Assembly: GCA_963575745.1 (NCBI GenBank)
Contig: CAUYUJ010011459.1
Span: forward strand, 391,501-426,924
Source of the DNA: Prorocentrum cordatum
Lineage: Eukaryota > Sar > Dinophyceae > Prorocentrales > Prorocentraceae
Reading direction: 5' to 3'
Length of the DNA stretch: 35,424 nt
Position 1 is the first letter of the stretch; every line of letters starts with the position of its first letter. This document shows, in pieces, positions 27,176 through 34,900 of this stretch. The position numbers were made by a program, and so were the translations under genes. The notes beneath the pieces were generated by a model that was not told the origin of the DNA, ran no database searches, and saw nothing but the letters and a program-made list of their open reading frames with translations.

Positions 27176-27401
27176 AGCAGTGGCGAAGCGTCCCGGCTCG
27201 CCTATAGCCCCACCTAACAGTGTTCCAAGAACCTTTTGTAGTCTGCACGAAGTGTTCTTAGAACACTTCTGGCCGGGACCGTCTTGTTTTATCACATCGG
27301 GCTTATTTCTAAGAACATTGTTTTTGTTATTAGAACATTGTTGGGTTCTAAGAACATTTCGTGGTAGGACTAGAGGAATGCCAGGACGGTCGGTCCCTGC
27401 T
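27176..27401 (+). mobile_element. MITE family E, copy 2
   Basis: Collinear with 14545-14772, from 'agcagtggcgaagcgtcccg' to 'ggacggtcggtccctgct'. Internal hairpins of 'gttctaagaaca' type. It ends 9 bases before the start of exon 9, so the element end sits inside the acceptor region. Confidence 0.8.
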
Positions 27402-27410
27402 CAACAAAAG

Positions 27411-27568
27411 TTTATGTGTATGTTCTTTTGTCTTCCTCTGGTATGTGTTGCTTGACGTCACCTCGTACGTACACGGGTCGCCAGGGCCCGACGTGTCCGC
27501 ATGCCTGCGGCAAGAGTTCCGCCACCGCGTCGGCGCAGCACTCCGTGTGGCGGCCTTTTCCTGTCAAG
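27411..27568 (+). CDS. Exon 9 of the LicD-like gene (end uncertain)
   Basis: After the acceptor 'caacaaaag', one base completes the Thr codon begun by exon 8 and the frame reads 'LCVCSFVFLWYVLLDVTSYV', then 'HGSPGPDVSACLRQEFRHRV' and 'GAALRVAAF'. The join from exon 8 (AAAAC|GT ... AAAAG|T) uses canonical borders and keeps frame. The end near 'tgtcaag|gactgc' is a guess. The protein would continue in exons I could not find in the window; the rest may be displaced beyond repeats or lost. Confidence 0.6.
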
Positions 27569-27664
27569 GACTGCCCAGAACATGTAACAGTGACCGTTCT
27601 CGTCCCAAGACTCCGGAGGGTGGTAACGAGGGGAACGAGGAATTACATCAACATAAAAAACCCA

Positions 27665-27785
27665 GAGGTCCGCGCGGATTTCTCGCATCGGCGTTGAGGC
27701 CCCCTGGCGGCGCCTCCGGCGCCGCCCCTGTCGCGCTTCGCGCGCCAGGGGTCCAGCGCGGATCCGAGAAATCCGCGCGGACCTC
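27665..27785. mobile_element. Foldback MITE family F, copy 4
   Basis: Perfect 20-bp inverted repeat: 'gaggtccgcgcggatttctc' at 27665-27684 and its complement at 27766-27785. The shortest and best-preserved copy, probably the youngest. Confidence 0.85.
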
Positions 27786-28140
27786 CGAGTTGTTCTGCTT
27801 ATGTCATGTTCGTTCTTCTAGTAATATGTGAAGCGCTCACTCGATGGTTCCATAAGACTGCAACATGTCGTACGTGATTCCTCGGGGCTCCGAGTACCCT
27901 GATACGCAGCGCGTCTTTCCCCAGTGTCCAGAGTGGCCGTAACATGTACCACCAGCTCGTTCCAACAGCGGTGTGGAGGGCTTAACACAAAGTAGGACGA
28001 GGCAGAGAAAGAGAAGACATTGAGGGGAAAGAAGAGAAGAGATCGAGAGAGAGAGAGAGAGATCAACAAAAGAGAGAGAGGGGGGCGAGGGAGGACGGGG
28101 GGAAGCTTTGAAATAGTTATGTGCGTGCTCGGAGCTTCGC
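27786..28140. other. No gene; GA-rich simple repeat at about 28010-28085
   Basis: Moderate GC sequence, then (GA)n with AGAG interruptions. No frame resembling further LicD exons could be identified. Confidence 0.5.
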
Positions 28141-28460
28141 GGGACAACCTTGTGAGTCTCCAGGCTCTCTTGAACTACTCTGGAGGCCGTCCCAGCGGTT
28201 TCTTGAGTAGTCTTGGGTTTCTAGAGACTTTTGGGTTCTCTTGGGCAGTATTGGGCATTTACCTGGTCATTATGGGGCCCTGTTGAGTACTCCAGAGGCC
28301 ATGTTGGGCCAGAAAGCGGGAAACAACAATTGTTGAACACTGTGTAGTTTTTCGTATGCTTAGTTGCACCCTTTCTTGGGGCCTCGTGGGCGGACTTTCA
28401 GCGCTATTCGGCATCTTGGAGTCCATGGGCTGCCTCGGAATACATCTTCAGTCCATGGGC
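28141..28460 (+). repeat. CTTGG satellite, diverged block 4
   Basis: Loose 'cttgggtttctag', 'ctcttgggcag' and 'ttggggcctcgtgggc' units, more AT-rich and more diverged than blocks 1-3. Confidence 0.55.
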
Positions 28461-29021
28461 CACTGTGAATCCAGAGTTGGAGGTGCATGAGAGGAAAGCC
28501 GTGAATGCAGATGAGGGTAGAAGTGACGGTCATTAGCTAGATTATGCCCCGTATGGTGAGACAACAGAGTCTATGAAGGATGCGCAGGCCACAACCGACG
28601 GTCTTATACCGAGCATCCAAGCAGACAGTTGGTTGCTCTGGGATGACAACGACGGGCCCATGTATATCGAGCTGGTATATGTGTCATTCAACAGCGCCGC
28701 GTGCATATGAAGATCCCCGAACCCACCATGAAATTAGGTGTCCAAGGGATACAGTTGAGCAGCGTGTTGAATGTATGCATGGTGATTCTCCTTAGTGAAG
28801 GGATTCACAGGGGTGAGCGCTTCATGATGGCTTCCTAAACGCCTTCCGAAACCTTAATACTCCACGCTCCTACAAACTTCTTCCGGACGGCCTGCAGAAG
28901 CAGACCCTTGAAATAAGAGTATGACTTGTTGGTTTCGGAAACTGCTCGGGATCAGGTAGTGAATCTCATAGTTGCTTCGCAGGTCGTTGCTCTGAATCCT
29001 GCGCGCCGCTGCTGGGTTTGA
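28461..29021. other. Unassigned, lower-GC stretch
   Basis: From about 28548 a plus frame reads 'ETTESMKDAQATTDGLIPSI' and 'QADSWLLWDDNDGPMYIELV' before a stop at about 28708. It looks like real, non-repetitive protein sequence but I do not recognise it. It could be a retroelement or host-gene relic. Confidence 0.35.
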
Positions 29022-29164
29022 GTCGGGCGTGTCCCTCTACAGGAGGAATACTCATAGTCCAAAAATGGTATGGGGACGATTGTTCGAATATGTTTGAAAA
29101 ATATTTGAATATGTTTTGATTTTTTTGTTCGTCGAATATCTGCCTGTAGGGGGACATGCCCGAC
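29022..29164 (+). mobile_element. MITE family A, copy 4
   Basis: It runs from 'gtcgggcgtgtccctctaca' to 'ctgtagggggacatgcccga' plus 'c'; the outer 22 bp are inverted repeats. The interior 'tatggggacgattg' and 'gaatatgttttgat' match copy 1. Length 143 bp. Confidence 0.85.
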
Positions 29165-29313
29165 CAAATGCTGGGTCCAACAGAAAAGGGGGCTCCGCTC
29201 CCAGTCGAGCGCTTTCCCAAGCGAGAGCCTGCCTGCACCCTGCAGCGTTCTTCGTGCCAAGGGCCCGCCGCCCTCGGGAATGCCCCCTCCCCTGGGGCCT
29301 TGGGCGAAGTGGC

Positions 29314-29574
29314 TACGGTCAACCCGCATGGTACCCATCGGTCGTTGAAAGCAGGTATTGTTGATCCCCAGATTCCAATATGATTTAAGCGCCTTCCTGC
29401 TTCCGACCGATGGGTATGGATAGGCAATTTTCCTACGGGTATCCTTGCACCCTTGCCTCCTCGGTTCGTCCTTGACCACTTTTGTTGGCCGCGCCCCGCT
29501 CGAGAAACTTCGACATGGACGTCCAAGGCCCTTACATCCTTTATCGTGCATCCTTATGGTACGGGCCGACTGTA
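29314..29574 (+). mobile_element. MITE family B, copy 6, with nested small hairpin
   Basis: It begins 'tacggtcaacccgcatgg' and ends 'acgggccgactgta'; TA at both borders. The body 'cttgcctcctcggttcgtcc' and 'gtccaaggcccttacatcc' match the family. An 85-bp hairpin element interrupts it after 'gcatgg'. Confidence 0.8.
29332..29416. mobile_element. Small MITE nested in family B copy 6
   Basis: The left end 'tacccatcggtcgttgaaag' and right end 'ctgcttccgaccgatgggta' are inverted repeats beginning and ending in TA, the dinucleotide duplicated at the target. Removing it restores the family B sequence 'gcatggtaTGGAT'-like join. Its size of 85 bp is unusually small. Confidence 0.75.
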
Positions 29575-29662
29575 GTGCTCTCGACCTGCGCTCTCGCGAC
29601 CACGCCTCGACTGCACGCCACCCCGCGGGAGGCAATTTTTCGGGTCCGCCGATAAACCGGTT

Positions 29663-29834
29663 TACAGTGGAGGCCAAACGTTTTGTTTGTTTCCAAGGTG
29701 CCCTGGGTTTCTCTTGGGTTTCGATGAGTTTGCGATGGAAAGCGTGACGTTCCCACATCAAAAATCAATGGACGTCCTGGGGTCTCAGGGTTGGGTTTCT
29801 TGTGAAGGTTTCTTATGGACTGGCCTCCGCTTTA
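29663..29834 (+). mobile_element. MITE family C, copy 4
   Basis: It begins 'tacagtggaggccaaacg' at TA 29663 and ends near 'ggcctccgcttta' at 29834. It contains 'gatggaaagcgtgacgttcc' and 'ggacgtcctggggtctcagg'. Confidence 0.8.
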
Positions 29835-29937
29835 TCGGGCCCGCGCCCCCCCTTGCCCCCAGATAATCGGACCCTGTCAGTTGAACAGGTTCGAAGGGGG
29901 TACGCGGTCCCGTTGTGCCGAAAAAAACACTAAGTAG

Positions 29938-30114
29938 TACAGTCAACCCGCATGGTAAGGATGGGCATGTTTCCCAGTCATACCTCGGCGTCCTTGTCCC
30001 TTCGGCCCATCCTTAGCGGCTTTCGCTGGCCAAGCTCGTTCGGAAAAACGTTAGCATGGCCCTCCAAGGCCCTTGCATCCTTGCCGCGCATCCTGACGAT
30101 ACGGGCTAGCTGTA
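29938..30114 (+). mobile_element. MITE family B, copy 7
   Basis: The most complete uninterrupted copy: 'tacagtcaacccgcatggta' at the left, 'tacgggctagctgta' at the right, with TA borders. The body includes 'tcggcccatccttagcggct' and 'ccctccaaggcccttgcatc'. About 177 bp. Confidence 0.85.
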
Positions 30115-30289
30115 CCCGCGAGGACACGATCGACGCGCACGGGTGGGCGATCTCGCGCCCCCCCCCACCCGGACGGGTGCGATGGGGCGAGGGCGAGCAG
30201 CCAGCGCTTTCTAAGAAGCAGCCTCTTTCTAGGATGATGGGCCTGTTTTCCTCCACAACCACCATAAGTTGGAGGTGGGAAGGAGGTGG

Positions 30290-30507
30290 ATGACGAGGAG
30301 GAGGACGACGAAGAGGAGGAGAAGNNNNNNNNNNNNNNNNNNNNNNNNNNNNNNNNNNNNNNNNNNNNNNNNNNNNNNNNNNNNNNNNNNNNNNNNNNNN
30401 NNNNNNNNNNNNNNNNNNNNNNNNGAGGAGGAGGAGGAGGAGGGGAGAAGATAGGAGGGGGGAATATAGGAGGGAGGAGGGAAGAATTAATGGGAGGAGG
30501 GGGAGGA

Positions 30508-30538
<31 letters not shown>

Positions 30539-30586
30539 GAGGAGGAGGAGGAGGAGGAGGAGGAGGAGGAGGAGGAGGAGGAGGAG
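30290..30586 (+). repeat. GGA microsatellite containing an assembly gap
   Basis: (GAGGAC)n and (GGA)n flank a 100-N block at 30325-30424, then (GGA)n runs to 30586, directly abutting the spliced-leader start of the retrotransposon. The true length is unknown. X-containing frames across it are meaningless. Confidence 0.97.
30325..30424. other. 100-N assembly gap
   Basis: Exactly 100 N, the conventional placeholder for a gap of unknown size, inside a GGA microsatellite. Confidence 0.99.
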
Positions 30587-30623
30587 TCCGTAGCCATTTT
30601 GGCTCAAGCCATTTTGGCTCAAG
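30587..30623 (+). promoter_or_regulatory. Genomic spliced leader (full) plus truncated relict leader
   Basis: 30587-30608 equals the 22-nt dinoflagellate spliced-leader consensus with T as first base (starts 'tccgtag', ends 'ggctcaag'). 30609-30623 'ccattttggctcaag' is the same leader lacking its first seven bases. The missing part ends in AG, which is where a new leader would be joined by trans-splicing onto an older one. So the sequence was copied from an mRNA that had been trans-spliced in at least two successive rounds. Confidence 0.95.
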
Positions 30624-30731
30624 CCGTGCGGCAGGCTCGGGTGATTTTGGCGTGTGTTTTCCTGGTGTGCTGCCCTGCCACCAGGCCTGCTCTTCTGAGC
30701 TTTCATAGTTGTATCTGTCCCTCGGCAGCCG

Positions 30732-31916
30732 ATGGCTAAGGGAGGCAATGGGTGGCTACGGAATGCATGGGCATGTGCGGCCAAGCGCTGTTCGTGCAAG
30801 GACAACTTTGAGTGGCGCACCGAGTGCTACATTTGCGGGGCGCCCAAGCCCAAGGCGCCCCAACATGCCCTTCCTCGTGCTCCTGGTGGTGCATGGGCTG
30901 ACCCAGCTCGTGGCCCACAGCGTGGGGGCGCAGGCGCGGGGCCAAAGCCGCGGGTGCTCACCGAGGACGAGCAGCGAGTTTGGCTCGGGCTCAGTGATGA
31001 CGAGTTCCGATCCCTCAGTGGTGTGCTTTCCCAGTCACAGCGTGACAAGTTGCTGCACCGCCGCGCCATGGCGGAATCTGGGCTGGCGCAGCCGGCCTTG
31101 GACGCCTGGCAAGCCTCGCAGGACGTCAGCTCGCTTTCCAACCAGCTGCTGGCAGCCCGCGGTCGCCTCCAGAAGCTGGAGCAGTCGGCCACCGACATTA
31201 TGGTGCAGGTCGCCGACCAGCGGGAGGCGGTGCGAGGCCTGGAGGAGGAGTACGCCGCCGCCAGGGCGCGGGCCTCCGTGGCTTTGGCGCCAGGGGCGCA
31301 GCTCGGCCCAGAGGTGCGGGCAGCCCAGTCCGCGTTCGGCCAGGCGCGCGCCGCGGTGGGGGGGGATGCTCCCCCAGCGGTCGCGGCGCTGGTGGAGGCT
31401 TGCGAGCGGCTCCTCGGGGCAGTCGTGGGCGCTGCGGCCGGAGCGGGCGCGGCGCCTGGGATGGCCACGGGACCTGCTGAGCGTGCTGATGCAGAGCCTG
31501 CGCGTGGGGCCTCGCCAGCAGCCGTACGACAGCCTCATTCCCCAGGCGGCGGGCAGGAGGTGGCCGCGGCACTGTGTCGGCAGACCCAGGAGTTCGTGGC
31601 GGCATCAGGACATCCTGGAGGACAAGCCTGGGGCGTGGCAGGTGCCGACGACTCCGACTCGGACGAGCCCATGGCGCCCCCCCCTCGTGCTCTTGCAGCT
31701 GGGGGGCAGCTCCTCGTGGCGGCGGACCAGCGCGTGCAGGACGAAGCCACAAGGGCTCTCGCTCGAGCAGGTGACCAAGGGAGGCTGCCCGACGCGAGGG
31801 GACGCAGCCGTTCCCAGGGGCGTGACCCCGAGGTGCAGTCGGCGCCTGCGGGGGGCGCTGGCCGCGCCCACGCTGCGGGACGCCGCGACGCCCGAGGGGC
31901 CAGGCCGCGGGGGTAG
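30732..31916 (+). CDS. Retrotransposon ORF1: RanBP2-like zinc finger and coiled coil
   Basis: A 394-codon frame starts at ATG 30732, the first in frame after the leader, in context 'gcagccgATGg'. Residues 13-35 resemble a RanBP2-type finger: W13, C15, C20 (or C22), N25, C32, C35, with N-x6-C-x2-C conserved. Such fingers bind single-stranded RNA or protein. Residues about 129-186 form a heptad-rich coiled coil (includes 'AARGRLQKLEQSATDIMVQV'), as in nucleic-acid chaperone ORF1 proteins that multimerise. The rest is Ala/Gly/Pro-rich, ending in an Arg-rich tail. It likely packages the element RNA. It stops at 31914-31916 while ORF2 is open in the next frame. Confidence 0.75.
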   Translation: MAKGGNGWLRNAWACAAKRCSCKDNFEWRTECYICGAPKPKAPQHALPRAPGGAWADPARGPQRGGAGAGPKPRVLTEDEQRVWLGLSDDEFRSLSGVLSQSQRDKLLHRRAMAESGLAQPALDAWQASQDVSSLSNQLLAARGRLQKLEQSATDIMVQVADQREAVRGLEEEYAAARARASVALAPGAQLGPEVRAAQSAFGQARAAVGGDAPPAVAALVEACERLLGAVVGAAAGAGAAPGMATGPAERADAEPARGASPAAVRQPHSPGGGQEVAAALCRQTQEFVAASGHPGGQAWGVAGADDSDSDEPMAPPPRALAAGGQLLVAADQRVQDEATRALARAGDQGRLPDARGRSRSQGRDPEVQSAPAGGAGRAHAAGRRDARGARPRG

Positions 31917-34900
31917 CCACCTACTGGAGCTGGACGGCGGCACTTCCTGCGACGATGTGGGTCAGAAGTTGGGGGCACCCTTTGATTGCCCCGCCAGCGA
32001 CGGCGAGGAGGCGTCCGCGGACCCAGCGGGCGCCACATCCCGTCCAAACCCTTTGTCGGATCGGCAAGAATCACGGCGAGAACGCGAAGCTGGAGATGCT
32101 CCGACGGCGGCTTCAGCTTCACCCAAGTGTTGGAAGTTCTGCACCTGCAACACCACCAGCTGGAGCAGCGTGCAGTGGTTCCTTGAGAACGAGTGCGACG
32201 CCGACGTGGTCATGCTGCAGGAGGTAGCCATCGCTCCTGAGCTGCAGCCTGATCGCGAAGCAGCAGTAGGTCGCCTAGGTTGGAAGGCCAAGGCTGCGCC
32301 CTCTCGGGACACGGGAGGAGGCCTCTCAGGGGGAGTGTTGGTGGGCACGTGGCCTCACATCGGCCTCTGCGAGGCTCCTGTCCCGAAGCGCCCTTGGCCC
32401 TCTGAGCGGGTTCTCCTCATGTGGGTCAACGGCTTGGTTCCTGGAGGCTTTATTGCTGGGTCGGTTTATTTGGTCTCTGGCGGGGGCCTCGATGACCAGA
32501 GTTTTCTGATCTTGAAGCAGCTGGGCGAGGCCTTGAAGGCCATGGGGCAGCCGTTCATTCTCGGGGGTGACTGGAACGTGGCGCCTGAAACGTTAGGGGC
32601 CTCAGGATGGCCGTCAGCGGTAGGAGGCTCCATCGTCACCACGGGGGCCTACACTTGTCGGAGCTCGGGGTCCTCCACCACCTGGAGCTGTCTGGATTAT
32701 TTCGTCGTGTCTGCGGGGTTTCTGCATTCGGTGAAGAACTGTCGTCGGCAGGAGGATTGTAGTACGGCCCCGCATTGGGCCGTCAACATGGAGGTCTCAG
32801 GCAAGCCGTGTGCCTTGGAGTTGCCCTCCCTCAAGCTGCCCAAGCAGTTCCCGCTAGAGCTCCCCTTCGGTCCTCGCCCGTTAGGTAAGTCATGGGATGC
32901 TGTGCACACCATCGTCGATGATGTGAATAGCGAATTCGACCTGCCGTCTGCCTACCTCTCGTTCTGTGATGCCGCTGAGGACGAGCTGTCTCTCCTGCAC
33001 GGTCTGGAGACGAGTGAAGCCAGGCGGTGCAGTGGCCGAGGACGTGGAGCTTCGGTAGTTAGGCGGCCAGTTTTACCCAAGTCTGGAGGGTGTTACCCTA
33101 AGGCGTCCCCCGAGGCTAGAGCTTGGAGGCTGATTCAGAATCGTTTGCAAGAGTTGCAGTATCTGGTCAGGAAACGGCAGTGCGAGTCTCGGGACGCCTT
33201 GGGTCTTCGGCGTAAGCTTCTGGATTGGTCGGGGCGACTCAAGCAGGACCCAGTCTGGAACAGCTTCAGAACGGATCTTGGGACGCTGGATATACACCCC
33301 GATCTTAATTTGGAGTCATTCATCGTCAGGGCCCAGAGCGAGGCCCACAGGATCGAAAGCATCTTCGCGAAGTCCAGGGCCAAGAACTGGCGGGAGCACG
33401 TTGCTCGTTCTGTACAAGGAGGGGGGGGTCTGGCTCACAAAGTCACTAAGATCCCCCAGGCCTGGACTCCTGACGAGAGTGCTGGTGGGGCCCCTTGGGG
33501 AACCGATCAGCTCCTGGAGGGCCTCACCCAGGAGTGGCAGGGGATCTGGGGGTGGAAATCTAGTGTAAGTGAGCTGGACCGTCTCGCGGTTATTCAGCAG
33601 CACATACAGGCGCTCGACCTCGACCCGACCCCTCAGCCTATCGAGTTGCCGCTCCTGAGGAGGACACTCGGCAAGTTTAAGAAGTGGACGGCAGTGGGAG
33701 CAGACGGTTGGCACCCGCACGTCCTGAACCAGTTGTCCGACGACGGGCTTCTGGCGTTTTCCACCCTCTTGTGGCAGATGGAGAGGCTGGTCGCCTTCCC
33801 GTTTCAGTTGTGGAAGATTGTCATTGGGTTTTTACTGAAACCAGAAGGGGGGAGGCGTCCAATCGGCATCTTGACCACGTGCATGCGCGTTCTCTCGGCC
33901 TGCAGGAAGTCTGAGGCTAAGCAGTGGGAGAGGGAGCATGAGAGGGATTGGGTCTACGCCACGCAGGGGAAGAGTTGTGAGAGGGCGGTCTGGGTTCAGT
34001 CCGCTATGAACGAGTGGGCCTCTCATCACAACCAGTCTTCCGCCTCAGGCCTAGTTGATCTTCAGAAGGCGTATGAGCATGTCGGACACGTTCGCCTTTT
34101 GGATTTCGCGGTGCAGCACAGTTTCAGCCCGCGCAGAGTTGCCCTCCTGGTCACTATGTACAGCGCCCCTAGGGTTCTGCAGGTGGGGCTATTCGTTTCG
34201 GAGTGGTTTAGAGTTGCTCAAGGGATCCTCGCAGGGTGTGCATATGCTACGATGCTCCTCCGTCTGTACCTCACCAGTACTCTTGACTCGGTCATCCCTC
34301 TCGCCGTCAACATCTCTGCCTACCTAGTGGTGGATGACTGTGCGTTGTCAGTGATCGGGCCAGCCGAGTTGGTATTTCGTGGGCTGGTACGAGCGCTCCA
34401 TGCATTGTGCAGCAAGCTGGAGGATCTAGGACTGAAAGTGTCTCCCACTAAGAATAGGATTGTGGCGTCGTCCAGGACCATGGGTAAAGCTATATCCAGC
34501 AGGCTTCGCCGGTGGAACTTTGTGGTCGTCGACGGGGTCAAGAATCTTGGGATCGACTTTTCGTGTTCAAGGGCGGCACGCAGGGTCCAGAAGGGTCGGA
34601 TTCTGAGCGTCAGGAAAAGGATTCGCAGGTTTCGGTTACTCAGCTCGTCGCGTAAGGGGCTTTCTCGTATTTTCAAGGCAGGAGGAGCCCCCGCGGCCCT
34701 GTATGGCACCAGAGTTACGGGAATGAGTAATGCGGATCTCTCCTCCCTGAGGGCTGCTGCTGGGTCGGCGCTGTTTGGGCCGTCGGCAGGCAAGAGCCGC
34801 TCGTTGCAATTTTTTCTCAGCGAGGACCCCAAGTCCGATCCCGTGTATGCGGGCAACGCCTTGCCGCTGGTGTTCTGGGGGCGCGCGATCGTCGAGGGTT

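Noticed and set aside
28548-28800. Copia-type reverse transcriptase fragment
   Set aside because: Only a vague resemblance; no catalytic motif is visible, so I left it unassigned.
30587-30623. Spliced-leader RNA gene
   Set aside because: Only the exon leader is present, followed by a second truncated leader and then an ORF; there is no leader-intron with a GT donor after it.
29978-30820. 280-codon minus-strand frame containing X residues
   Set aside because: It crosses the assembly gap and microsatellite.
30827-31920. Large minus-strand frames opposite ORF1
   Set aside because: Shadows of a GC-rich coding strand; the plus strand has the zinc-finger and coiled-coil signal and the leader.
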